From Nocardia sp. NBC_01329 (lineage in GTDB: Bacteria > Actinomycetota > Actinomycetes > Mycobacteriales > Mycobacteriaceae): a DNA stretch of 64,000 nucleotides. The stretch is taken from the NCBI RefSeq assembly GCF_035956715.1, contig NZ_CP108381.1, forward strand, positions 4,372,001 through 4,436,000, written 5' to 3'. The position numbers and the translations under genes were made by a program. The notes beneath the pieces were generated by a model. It was not told the DNA's origin and did no database searches. It saw only the letters and a program-made list of their open reading frames with translations. Of this stretch, positions 25,287 through 33,491 are shown piece by piece; the stretch's first letter is position 1, and each line of letters begins with the position of its first letter.

Positions 25287-25601
25287 ATGACCATCGCTCG
25301 TAACCACGGACTCGTGAAGAGAATCGTTGCCGCCGCCGCACTCGCCGGCGCACTCGCCGTGGTCCCCGCCACCCTGGCCCCGCAGCTGGCGGCGGCCGAC
25401 ACCCCCGGCCACAGCCAGCGTGACGACAGCCACCCGGGCAACGGCAGCTACGGCGATACCCACGACTTTCCCAGCGACCCCAGCAACCGCAGCGAGCCGG
25501 TACACGCGATCCCGGCCGAGCGCAGCTTCACCTACGACGGTGACCAGGGCGGATACTTCGACGTCTGCGCGTACAAGCCGTACTACTACGCCTGTCGGTG
25601 A
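25287..25601 (+). CDS. Small secreted hypothetical protein
   Basis: A 104-residue protein. Residues 1-37 form a signal peptide: a basic start, a hydrophobic Ala/Val core, then PQLAAADTPG with an AxA-type cleavage site. The mature part is only ~67 residues, hydrophilic, with DDSHPGNGSYGDTHD and an aromatic C terminus YFDVCAYKPYYYACR whose two Cys may pair. No family is recognised. A CGGAG ribosome site precedes the ATG. Its upstream region uniquely carries both shared motifs of this window, so it may be co-regulated with the ESX genes; that is inference. Confidence 0.7.
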   Translation: MTIARNHGLVKRIVAAAALAGALAVVPATLAPQLAAADTPGHSQRDDSHPGNGSYGDTHDFPSDPSNRSEPVHAIPAERSFTYDGDQGGYFDVCAYKPYYYACR

Positions 25602-25645
25602 TCGAGACCGCTGAGCATCACCGCCTGTCCGGCAGTCTCGGTCAC
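25598..25645. terminator. Imperfect hairpin between convergent genes
   Basis: GTGA-tc-GAGAC pairs with GTCTC-gg-TCAC, overlapping the secreted-protein stop and the end of the LuxR gene. It could stop both transcripts; the stem is interrupted and the loop long. Confidence 0.3.
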
Positions 25646-28176
25646 CGCCGCCGGGTGCGCGGGCGGCCGCCAGCGGTAGTGCGTTCTGCGCCGACCCGTT
25701 CGGCGAGGTCGCCGGGAATATGATCGGAAATCTGCCGGCGGGAGGCGATCATCAGCTTCTGCCGGATACTGGCGACCTGCGCGTCCACCGTGCGCACCGA
25801 ACTGCCCCGCCGCTCGGCGATGGCACTGTTCGGCCAGCCCGCGGCGGCCAGCACCGCGATCTCGCGTTCGGCCGGTGACAACGCATTCCAGCGCGACTCG
25901 GCTCGCCCGGCCGGTTCGAATTCACCACCGGCGGCCGAGCTGATCGGGGTCGCCGAGCGCACCGGCCAGTGATTGCGGAGATGCTGCCGGACCTCCTCGC
26001 CACCCGGGTGCAACCGGCTACCCCGCTGCTCGGCGGCGGCGAATTCCGCCGGTCCGAGGATGGTCGTGGCGGTTTCGGTGGCGTGCCGTACGCCCGCGGC
26101 CACCATCGGAACCCGCTCGATACAGATCCCCATCGTGCGGTGACAGGCCCGGAAAACACCTACCAGCCAGGCCAGTTCCGTCGCACGCGCCCGCGCGGCT
26201 GCCGCGGCGCCCAGCGCCGCGGGGTCGACGGCGAGCACATGGGAGAGCACGAGCATGCACACCGCCACCGACCACGAGGTCATCCAGGTGTCGCTGCCCG
26301 CTCCATCTCCGAAGACCACCACGCCCGCCGGTTCCAGGGCGGCGGCGGGATCGTCGGAACGGGCCAGCGCCAAGGCCCGCGCGACCCGCGCCCAGTGCGC
26401 GGCCGAGGCGGACCCCGAGGCCACCGAACGTTCCAGATGTTGCCGAGTCGTCCGCTCGGCCGCTTCCGGATCGCCGAGCATGGAGGCCGCGAGCGCCGCG
26501 AACACCAGTCCACGCTCCACCCCGACCCGATCGCCCTGTGTGGTGAACTTGCGGCCGGCCCGCTCCAGGACCGTGATCGCGCGCGGATCCAGGCGGAACA
26601 GCATCAGCTCCAGTCCCCAGATCCATTCCACCGAGGCGGGCAGACCGATATCGGTTTCCGGGGTGGCGCGCCAGGACACCGCACCGATTCCCTCCGGCAT
26701 ACAGCGGGCTACACAGTCGTCGAGCAGGGCCGCTGCCCGATCGGCGTCGCCCTGCCACAGGTAGTACCAGCCCAGCAGGGCGGTGGCCCGGATGTGGTAA
26801 CCGGCGGCAGCTTCGCTGCGGGTCACATCGAGGGCCGCCGCGGTGAGCCGGGTCAGCGCCCGGCTCCCACCGTTGACGAACGGCACCCACACAGACAGCA
26901 GGACCGAGGCCGTCTCCAGTCCGATCAGGGCCTCACCGGGATCGGCGAGGCCGGTTTCGATACCGATCAGGATGTCGTCCCAGGACGCGCGCACCCATTC
27001 GAGCCAGGCCTGTTCCTGCGGTCCGTACCACAGTGATCGAGCCTCGACCACCCGATCCCGGTGATAGCGGCGATGCCGGCCGGCGACCCGGACCGCCTCG
27101 GTCGGGACATGACGCAGGCGGGCGCCGACGAACAGGCGCACGCTCTCCACGAGATACCAGCGCACACTCGTCTCGGTGCGGAATGTGGCGACCAGAGAGC
27201 ATTCGGCCAGCCGCTCCAACAACGGCGCCACCCGCTCGGCGGGCAATGCCTCGTCGGAGCAGACCGCGGCGACCGCGGCTGCTTCGACCCCGTTGCGCTG
27301 CGGCGCCACCCCGTCGGTTTCATAGCCGGCCGCGAACACCGCCATACGTTGCAGCAGTAATTGTTCGTCGGGTTCGCACAGGTCGAAAGACCAGGCGATC
27401 ACGTCGTAGACGCCGCGGTGCCGCTGCTCGGTACCCGACCGCGCATTCTGCGACCAATGCATCCGCTGGTCGGCGGCATCGCCGCTGAGTTCGGCCAGCA
27501 CCATGGCCGGCGGCTGATGCCGTAGGCGCGCGGCCGCGAGCCTGATGAACAGCGGGTTGCGCTCGACCCGGCGGCAGATGCGGCGCACGATCGCCAGCTG
27601 GTCCGGATCGTCGCGGATCGGGCGACCGGTCAGTGCGGCGCGGCGGCGGAACAGCTGCAGTGATTCGAACGAGGACAGTGGCGGCACCGTGAGTATGTAC
27701 TCGTCGGCCCAGCCGATGGGTTCCCGGCTCGTGGCCAGAATCGTCAGCCCGGGTGTGGTCGTGAGCAGGTCGATCACCACCCGGCCCACTGCGGCGAGTA
27801 CGTGTTCACAGTTGTCCAGCACCAGAATCGCCTGTCCGGCGATCGATCCTTCGCGGGGACCCACACCGACATCCAGGGCGACCGGATCGCGGGTATCGGT
27901 CCGGACCACCGATCGCAGCACATTCTCCGCGGAATCGCCGCAGTCGCGTTCGAGTTCGGCCAGGCGCGCCCAGTACACGGGCCGACCGGGATCACAGCGG
28001 CGCAGCGACTCGGCGGCGAGGCGGGTCTTGCCGATGCCACCCGGCCCGACCAGCGTGATCAGGCGAGCCGCCCCGGACCGCAGCAGGTCATGAAGGTGCG
28101 CCAGCTCCCGTTCTCGACCGAAGAACTCGGTCACCGGCGCGGGCGGTGCCGCGCCGTTCGGGTAGCTCACCGCCAT
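25642..28176 (-). CDS. Large ATP-binding LuxR-family regulator
   Basis: An 844-residue protein of the STAND-like regulator class common in Nocardia. It has an N-terminal NB-ARC-like ATPase with Walker A VGPGGIGKTR and Walker B ILVLDNCEHVL followed by ILATSREP, then a winged-helix/TPR-like middle, and a C-terminal LuxR HTH: LSPAEREIAVLAAAGWPNSAIAERRGSSVRTVDAQVASIRQKL split over two helices. Such proteins switch on ATP and ligand binding and activate nearby genes; the ligand and targets are unknown. The ATG lacks a clear ribosome site. It converges on the small secreted protein. Confidence 0.87.
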   Translation of the reverse strand: MAVSYPNGAAPPAPVTEFFGRERELAHLHDLLRSGAARLITLVGPGGIGKTRLAAESLRRCDPGRPVYWARLAELERDCGDSAENVLRSVVRTDTRDPVALDVGVGPREGSIAGQAILVLDNCEHVLAAVGRVVIDLLTTTPGLTILATSREPIGWADEYILTVPPLSSFESLQLFRRRAALTGRPIRDDPDQLAIVRRICRRVERNPLFIRLAAARLRHQPPAMVLAELSGDAADQRMHWSQNARSGTEQRHRGVYDVIAWSFDLCEPDEQLLLQRMAVFAAGYETDGVAPQRNGVEAAAVAAVCSDEALPAERVAPLLERLAECSLVATFRTETSVRWYLVESVRLFVGARLRHVPTEAVRVAGRHRRYHRDRVVEARSLWYGPQEQAWLEWVRASWDDILIGIETGLADPGEALIGLETASVLLSVWVPFVNGGSRALTRLTAAALDVTRSEAAAGYHIRATALLGWYYLWQGDADRAAALLDDCVARCMPEGIGAVSWRATPETDIGLPASVEWIWGLELMLFRLDPRAITVLERAGRKFTTQGDRVGVERGLVFAALAASMLGDPEAAERTTRQHLERSVASGSASAAHWARVARALALARSDDPAAALEPAGVVVFGDGAGSDTWMTSWSVAVCMLVLSHVLAVDPAALGAAAAARARATELAWLVGVFRACHRTMGICIERVPMVAAGVRHATETATTILGPAEFAAAEQRGSRLHPGGEEVRQHLRNHWPVRSATPISSAAGGEFEPAGRAESRWNALSPAEREIAVLAAAGWPNSAIAERRGSSVRTVDAQVASIRQKLMIASRRQISDHIPGDLAERVGAERTTAGGRPRTRRR

Positions 28177-28264
28177 AGGAACGTAAATTAGTGCACGTCG
28201 CCACGCACCGTCCGGGGAACCCGGTCATTTCACGACCGCCCCGTATTCGGGAAGCAGATAACGC

Positions 28265-28837
28265 TCAGCACATCACACACGCGGTCTGGCGATAGTGCAT
28301 CTGGACCACCGCGCTGTCGAAGGTCAGCACATCCATCAGGCGAAGACCGGTGGTGTCGACCGGCGACCGGAACAGGGGCACCCCGCCCCCGAGCAACAAC
28401 GGGTGCACGAAAAGCCGGAGTTCATCGATCAGTTCGTGCTCCAGAAAGCTGCGCGCGGTCTCGGCACCACCGAACAGCACCATGTTCTGACCTGCATCCT
28501 TGCGGCGGTTCACCTCGTCGACCAGGTCAGGGCCGATAACCCTCGTGTTCCACGAGGGGTCGCGCAGGGTCCGCGAGACGACCAGTTTCGGCGCGACGCG
28601 CCAGAATCGGGCGAAATCGACATAGAACGGGGAGACCGGGGCGAGATCGGCGGTCGGCCAGAACGCCGCCATGATCTCGTAGGTCTTCCGTCCGTACAGC
28701 AGGAGATCGGCCCGGCGGAGTTCATCCAGGTATTCGGTACAGAGCTCCTCGTCGACCACCGGCCAGTGCACCGCCTCGTCGGGCCCCTCCGTGAACCCGT
28801 CGAGCGAGATCTGCATCCACAGTGTCACGCTTCCCAT
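28265..28837 (-). CDS. Dihydrofolate reductase-family protein (RibD C-terminal-like)
   Basis: About 190 residues of the DHFR/RibD_C fold. LWMQISLDGFTEGPDE at the start, LLLYGRKTYEIMAAFWP in the middle, MVLFGGAETARSFLEHELIDELRLFVHPLLLGGG near the end (split here) are characteristic. Members are NADPH-dependent reductases of unknown substrate, often called YwjB/YyaP-like. The ATG at 28837 has GAGG at proper spacing; another in-frame ATG lies 12 bases upstream. Confidence 0.83.
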   Translation of the reverse strand: MGSVTLWMQISLDGFTEGPDEAVHWPVVDEELCTEYLDELRRADLLLYGRKTYEIMAAFWPTADLAPVSPFYVDFARFWRVAPKLVVSRTLRDPSWNTRVIGPDLVDEVNRRKDAGQNMVLFGGAETARSFLEHELIDELRLFVHPLLLGGGVPLFRSPVDTTGLRLMDVLTFDSAVVQMHYRQTACVMC

Positions 28838-29055
28838 TCCATGCCTCATCTACCGCATCAGGTGCCAAGAACCAGATTCTGCACCCGGACGCGACGTTAC
28901 GCATCCGTAGGCGACGGAAATTTACCTAAGTACATGGGGTCGGCCGGATATCGAGTGTCCAGCGGAAGAGCCGCCGTCGAATGTACCGTCATCCAGCGAA
29001 AAGCTCGCGGACCCCGTTCCCAGTTCGGAGAAGCCGATGAGGTGACCGCGACAGC

Positions 29056-29811
29056 TCAGGGCTCAGTGGGTAGCTCGGCGAGTTCGCTGTCGCTGTCGAT
29101 GTAATGCGCGACGAACCGGTTCACCAGCTCCGCGGCCGCCTTTCCGGGCAGAATGCGGGCGAGCTGCAGTTGTGTAGTCAGTTCGGCCAGGTCATCGGCG
29201 TCGCGCTCGGATTCCTGATACTTCTGCCAGGCCGTGCGATGGAAGAGATCGACGAAGCGCCGGGCCATCCGATCACTGTCGGCGCGCATGCGCTCGAGCT
29301 CCCCCAGCACCTCGGCCTCGGGGACCCCGGCGGCGGCCAGCTGCTCCGAGATCCGGATGAGCTGGCGGTCAGCGGGCCGATAGGTGGCGGCATCGACCGG
29401 TTCGTAGAGACCGGCGGCCACGATGCGCGCCAGCCCGTTGGGCACCGAGGCATACCGTTCCTGCAGGTCGGTGGCTGGAATAGTATCGCTGGGCGCGGTC
29501 GAATCGTCCGGTGGAGGTTCATCGGATTCCAGACCGCCGAGCAGCGACCCGACACCGAGAATATCTCCGAGGTCGTCGCCGCGATCCCAAGCTTTGAGAA
29601 GCTCCTTGATCCCGTTGAGCTTGATCCCGCGATCGAGCAGTCTACTGATCGTGCGCACCCGATTGAGGTGATCCGGGTTGTAATAGCCGGTGCGACCCTT
29701 GACCTGCGGCGGGGGCAGCACCCCCCGTTCGTGGTAAACGCGCAGGCTGCGCACGGTCGTGCCGGCGGCCCGCGCCAGCTCATCGATCGTGTACTCCGCA
29801 CCAGCAGCCAT
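29056..29811 (-). CDS. MerR-family transcriptional regulator
   Basis: A 251-residue protein. The N-terminal winged HTH is YTIDELARAAGTTVRSLRVYHERG followed by GYYNPDHLNRVRTISRLLDRGI, the classic MerR DNA-binding domain. The C-terminal ~150 residues are helical with no metal-binding Cys, so a small-molecule or protein ligand is likelier. The ATG at 29811 is preferred to one six codons upstream. It lies 87 bases downstream of whiB3 on the same strand. Target genes are not apparent. Confidence 0.87.
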   Translation of the reverse strand: MAAGAEYTIDELARAAGTTVRSLRVYHERGVLPPPQVKGRTGYYNPDHLNRVRTISRLLDRGIKLNGIKELLKAWDRGDDLGDILGVGSLLGGLESDEPPPDDSTAPSDTIPATDLQERYASVPNGLARIVAAGLYEPVDAATYRPADRQLIRISEQLAAAGVPEAEVLGELERMRADSDRMARRFVDLFHRTAWQKYQESERDADDLAELTTQLQLARILPGKAAAELVNRFVAHYIDSDSELAELPTEP

Positions 29812-29898
29812 ATAACAAGGAAACCACAAAGCCGCGGCGACGACCTGCGCCGGACACGATCAAATGTCCGATTCAAAGCCTCCTGGTTCCAGATCTGC

Positions 29899-30195
29899 TC
29901 AGTTCGTCGCGCTCGAAGTAACGGCCCGTTGGGTATGGGTGCGGCGTTCGTCCTCCGACATTCCACCCCAGACCCCGTACGGTTCGCGGACCGCCAGCGC
30001 ATAGCTACGGCACCGGTCCAGCACCGGACAGGTATCGCAGATCTGTTTGGCGCGGCGCACCCGAGCGGCACGAGCCCGGCCACGCTCACCCTCCGGGTGG
30101 AAGAACACCATCGACTCCAGCCCACGGCACGAACCGTGCAGCTGCCAATCCCATGCCTCGGAGGCCGGGCGCCGGTACTGGAAAACAGTGGACAT
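29899..30195 (-). CDS. whiB3: WhiB3-family iron-sulfur regulator
   Basis: A 98-residue WhiB protein. Four Cys ligands for the 4Fe-4S cluster are seen: one in HGSCRGLES, two in QICDTCPVL and one in DRCRSYAL. The GVWGG turn before the basic DNA-binding tail is intact. The stretch WDWQLHGSCRG..FFHPEGERGRAR is close to M. tuberculosis WhiB3, a redox regulator of lipid and virulence genes that works with sigma factor A. An AGGAG site precedes the ATG. It is divergent from the DUF1707 gene with a one-mismatch TTCCC-N6-GGGAA site between them. Confidence 0.9.
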   Translation of the reverse strand: MSTVFQYRRPASEAWDWQLHGSCRGLESMVFFHPEGERGRARAARVRRAKQICDTCPVLDRCRSYALAVREPYGVWGGMSEDERRTHTQRAVTSSATN

Positions 30196-30239
30196 ACACA
30201 ACTCCTCTGCCCGCGGATATGTAGCCCAGACTAATTAGC

Positions 30240-30255
30240 TCCCCACACTTGGGAA
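30240..30255. promoter_or_regulatory. TTCCC-N6-GGGAA motif (one mismatch) between whiB3 and DUF1707 gene
   Basis: TCCCC ACACTT GGGAA, one base off the exact form. It lies 44 bases upstream of whiB3 and 86 bases upstream of the DUF1707 gene. The segment CTTGGGAATGCG spanning the right arm is shared, one base off, with the pknG site. Confidence 0.5.
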
Positions 30256-30329
30256 TGCGACCTCACGCGACTCACCCGGCTTCCCGCCAGTGGTGATCGA
30301 GAGCCTTTTTCGGATGGGCCCGACCTCCC

Positions 30330-30335
30330 TATGCT
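30330..30335 (+). promoter_or_regulatory. Putative -10 (TATGCT) giving a leaderless DUF1707 transcript
   Basis: TATGCT ends 6 bases before the ATG, so transcription would begin at or next to the start codon. Leaderless mRNAs are common in Mycobacteriales. No Shine-Dalgarno is present, which fits. Confidence 0.5.
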
Positions 30336-30341
30336 GCGGTT

Positions 30342-30728
30342 ATGAACGAGCTACCCGGCGCGCGAATAACTGTCGAAGCACGCGACCGCGCGTTACGGGA
30401 GCTGGCCGATCACCTGGGTACAGGCCGCTTGACCCTGGCTCAGTTCGAAGAGCGCACGGCAGCGGTGACGGCGGCGGAGACCATGCCCGAACTGGCCGAA
30501 ATGTTCACAGATCTACCGGCCGCACCACCCACGGCCACCCCGCTCGACCCCACCGACCCAGCGCTCCTCTTTGCGGCACTCGCCGGCGTAGCAGCGGTGT
30601 CGGCACTGATCCTGGCACTCGTTTTCGGCGGCTGGCTTTGGCTACTTCTCCTGATAATCGTGCTGGTCAGCGTGCCGCTGATACCTGTGGCACTGGCGCG
30701 TCGGCGCCGCGCGACCCCGCTCCGTTGA
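30342..30728 (+). CDS. DUF1707-domain membrane protein
   Basis: A 128-residue protein. The N-terminal ~55 residues form a DUF1707 domain: the start of the domain, the conserved RDRALRELADHLGTGRLTL and the following EFEERT-like motif (QFEERTAAV), are clear. Then two closely spaced hydrophobic segments (about residues 74-92 and 94-115) form a membrane hairpin ending in a basic tail. Function unknown; such proteins often accompany signalling genes. It ends 4 bases before the convergent pknG. Confidence 0.82.
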   Translation: MNELPGARITVEARDRALRELADHLGTGRLTLAQFEERTAAVTAAETMPELAEMFTDLPAAPPTATPLDPTDPALLFAALAGVAAVSALILALVFGGWLWLLLLIIVLVSVPLIPVALARRRRATPLR

Positions 30729-30732
30729 GCAT

Positions 30733-33348
30733 TCACCACCTGGTCTGCGGTCGTACGCTGTTGGCCAAATCGACCAACCTGTATCGATGGAGCCAATCGG
30801 GGGCGGTTCGTGCCACGGCCCGGAGCCTCGACTCGAGGCCGGCGCGCAACCCCGGAACGGTCAGCGGATAGCCGAGCAACGTGGTATCCGTCGCGGCCGG
30901 ACGCTTGCGGGAACGCAGCCAGTCCAGTGCCGCACCGACCACCACGACCTGCAGCTGCAGGCTGCGAGGTTCGTCGGCCAGCTCCAGCCGGGAGGCGGCA
31001 TCGAGCAGGTCGACCTCGGTGATCTCGTGATGTGGGCGCGAGACCAGTAACAGACTGCCGGTCATCCGCGCGGTGCCGTGGTGGCGTGAGGTATCCGGGA
31101 CCTCGTCCAGGACATGTACCGCCTGCAGCAGCGAACTCTCGACCGCCAACCGACGCGCCAAGCCGAAGGCCGCGCTGATCACACCGTGATTGGTCTGCCA
31201 GACCAGCTGGTAGAAATTCGCGGCCGCGCGATGCCATCGATCGGTGTCGTCCGGGTCTGCGGGATTCTGCAGCACCAGTTCGGCGGTGGCCGCCAACGCC
31301 AGCGCCGGGGCGATCTCGCCGGGCAACATGGTGTGCACTTCGTCGAAGTGCATATAGGCGCGCTCGTAGCTCCCATCCAACAGCGACGTCACACCGGCGA
31401 ACCACTCTATGCGCCAATCGGTTACCGCACGTGGGCGCAGGGTGTCGAGCAATGCGAGCGCCAGCGTCCGATCACCCAGATCGAGATGAGCGCGGATGGC
31501 GGCGAGCGCACCCTCGACTTCGAAGGTTTCCGGGGCGTCGATCGTGCCGGCGGCAATGCGCTCCGCGGTACGCCGGAGCGCGTCGAGGGTCTGGCGCGCG
31601 TCGCCGTGCAGCACCGGATTGAGCAACTCGACACTGGGATCGTCCGCGTCTATCAAGGGAACCGGAAGAGCCGCCACCACGGAAACGGCGTCCAGCGCAG
31701 GAGGGCGGTGACCGCCGTCCACCATCCCGTCGGTCTGGCCGATGAGGGCGTCTATGCCGAAATCACCGCGCAGCGATCCGAATTCGACCGAACCCTGGGG
31801 ATGCTCACGCCCTGTCTCGGCCGCCAGAACCATCCGCAGCACCCCGGCCAGTTGGCAGTACATCGCGTAGGCGGAGGGAAATCGCCGCACCGGGTCCTCG
31901 TGCGTGGCACGAACCAGTAGACGGTGCAGGGAAGGGTGTCGCTGTAACACCGGATAGTCTTCGGGCGCCGGGACGTCGGCGCAATAGTCGCCGTTGGCGT
32001 CCTTACGCAGGTCGAGAACGAGCGCGGCGAGAGTACGGCCCACCGCGTAGATATCCGAGACCACGGTGGGCCCGGTTTCGATGATCTCCGGAGCCTGGTA
32101 TCCCGGCGTACCGTAGATACTTCCGTAGGATTCCATCGCCGCGACGGCCCCGAGGTCGATGAGTTTGACCTCGTCGTCGGTGACCATGATGTTGTCGGGC
32201 TTGAGGTCGTTGTACGCCAGCCCGAACGAATGCAGATAATCGAGCGCGGGCAGGATCTCCATCATGTAGGCCAGGCTCTGGGCCACCGGGAGCCGTTCCG
32301 AGCCGGCCAGGTCCAGCAGCTTTTTCAGCGACCGCCCGCCCACGTACTCCATGACGATATAGCCGTCGGCCACATCGCGATCCGAGCGGTGCTTGACGAA
32401 GTTGTAGATCTTGACCACACCCGGATGGGTGATCTCGGACAGGAACTGCCGCTCGGCCAGCGCGACCACGTGCGCCTCGAAATCCTGTGGGTTCTGCAGC
32501 CCTTTCAGTACCACCCAGCGTTCGCTCACATTGGTGTCCACCGCGAGGTAGATCCAGCCCAGCCCGCCGTGCGCGAGGCATCCCTTGACCACATACTGGT
32601 CGGCCACGACCTCTCCGGGCGTGAGGGCCGGCCGGAAGTTGTACGGCGATCCACACCCCGCGCACTCCCCCGCCACGGTGCCCGGGCCGCTCGCGCCCGA
32701 ACGTCCCACGGGCACCTGGCATTTCCAGCAGAACCGCTTCGGCTCCGGAACGATGGGATCCTCGAGGACCGCTGTCGCCGGATCGACCGGGTCGACCCGG
32801 GGCAGTGCGACCAGTCCCGCACCGAGCCGCCGTGAGCTCGGGCGTGACCGCGCGTTGCGTCCCGACAGTTCCTCTTCGAATCCCGAAAAGGGATCGAGAT
32901 CGTCGTCGTCATCGGCGAGCAGCAACTCGTCCAGGTCGTCGTCGGGCCCGGCGAGGCTGTTGAGACGCGCGATATCGTCGCCGGTGAGGGCGGCGACTGC
33001 CTGGTCGAAATCCGAGAAGTCCGGGGCATTCGACGCGCCGGCGGTCAGCGGTGGCATCTCCGGGGGTCCGTCGACAGTGACCGGGACGAAAACACTAGAG
33101 GGGTTTGGTAGCGCCGCGGCATCGGTAGGGCTGCGGGGGGCGGCTTCGCCCGACTCGGCGAGTAACTCCTCCGCGGCACGCGTCAGCTCCGATTCCTGCG
33201 CGGCGAGCCGATTCGCGTTTTCATTGCTGGTCGTGCGCCGCGTCGACCAGCTGTGCGCGGTGCGGCGGGGCATCTCGGCCCCCGCTATCCGCCGCTTCGA
33301 CCACGGCGGTACCACAGGACGCTCGGACGAGCTGGACTGCTCCGGCAT
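30733..33348 (-). CDS. pknG: Serine/threonine protein kinase PknG
   Basis: An 871-residue PknG homologue: a long disordered N terminus (about 1-200), a rubredoxin-like metal site with CWKC (residues 207-210) and CAGC, a kinase domain with the non-canonical catalytic loop YNDLKPDN and LIDLGAVAA, then a C-terminal TPR domain. M. tuberculosis PknG phosphorylates GarA and controls 2-oxoglutarate and glutamate flux, and affects phagosome maturation. The N terminus is roughly 100 residues longer than I recall for M. tuberculosis PknG. Start ATG at 33348 (GAGAGG site); the open frame beyond it runs through a regulatory site and hairpin. The glnX-glnH neighbours are missing. Confidence 0.92.
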   Translation of the reverse strand: MPEQSSSSERPVVPPWSKRRIAGAEMPRRTAHSWSTRRTTSNENANRLAAQESELTRAAEELLAESGEAAPRSPTDAAALPNPSSVFVPVTVDGPPEMPPLTAGASNAPDFSDFDQAVAALTGDDIARLNSLAGPDDDLDELLLADDDDDLDPFSGFEEELSGRNARSRPSSRRLGAGLVALPRVDPVDPATAVLEDPIVPEPKRFCWKCQVPVGRSGASGPGTVAGECAGCGSPYNFRPALTPGEVVADQYVVKGCLAHGGLGWIYLAVDTNVSERWVVLKGLQNPQDFEAHVVALAERQFLSEITHPGVVKIYNFVKHRSDRDVADGYIVMEYVGGRSLKKLLDLAGSERLPVAQSLAYMMEILPALDYLHSFGLAYNDLKPDNIMVTDDEVKLIDLGAVAAMESYGSIYGTPGYQAPEIIETGPTVVSDIYAVGRTLAALVLDLRKDANGDYCADVPAPEDYPVLQRHPSLHRLLVRATHEDPVRRFPSAYAMYCQLAGVLRMVLAAETGREHPQGSVEFGSLRGDFGIDALIGQTDGMVDGGHRPPALDAVSVVAALPVPLIDADDPSVELLNPVLHGDARQTLDALRRTAERIAAGTIDAPETFEVEGALAAIRAHLDLGDRTLALALLDTLRPRAVTDWRIEWFAGVTSLLDGSYERAYMHFDEVHTMLPGEIAPALALAATAELVLQNPADPDDTDRWHRAAANFYQLVWQTNHGVISAAFGLARRLAVESSLLQAVHVLDEVPDTSRHHGTARMTGSLLLVSRPHHEITEVDLLDAASRLELADEPRSLQLQVVVVGAALDWLRSRKRPAATDTTLLGYPLTVPGLRAGLESRLRAVARTAPDWLHRYRLVDLANSVRPQTRW

Positions 33349-33423
33349 GCACGACCTCTCAAACCCCGCGGAAGAACCGAGAATCCATTGTGATCCGGCG
33401 GTGCGGGCCGCGTTGGTGAATCG

Positions 33424-33439
33424 TTCCCTTCCTTGGGAA
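33424..33439. promoter_or_regulatory. TTCCC-N6-GGGAA motif upstream of pknG
   Basis: Exact TTCCC TTCCTT GGGAA, 75 bases upstream of the pknG ATG, nearly the same distance as at eccB and eccA. Confidence 0.6.
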
Positions 33440-33441
33440 TG

Positions 33442-33475
33442 CGTGTACCCCGGGTTCGAGAACCCGGGGTACACG
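33442..33475. terminator. Perfect 15-bp stem-loop after the permease gene
   Basis: CGTGTACCCCGGGTT (33442-33456) pairs perfectly with its complement at 33461-33475 around CGAG. It lies 16 bases beyond the permease stop and upstream of the pknG regulatory site, so it would insulate pknG from permease transcription. Confidence 0.8.
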
Positions 33476-33491
33476 TGCGACTCGCGGTAGG

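Noticed and set aside
33442..33475. tRNA-like TTCGAG loop in a GC-rich hairpin
   Set aside because: It is a single perfect hairpin, with no acceptor, D or anticodon arms.
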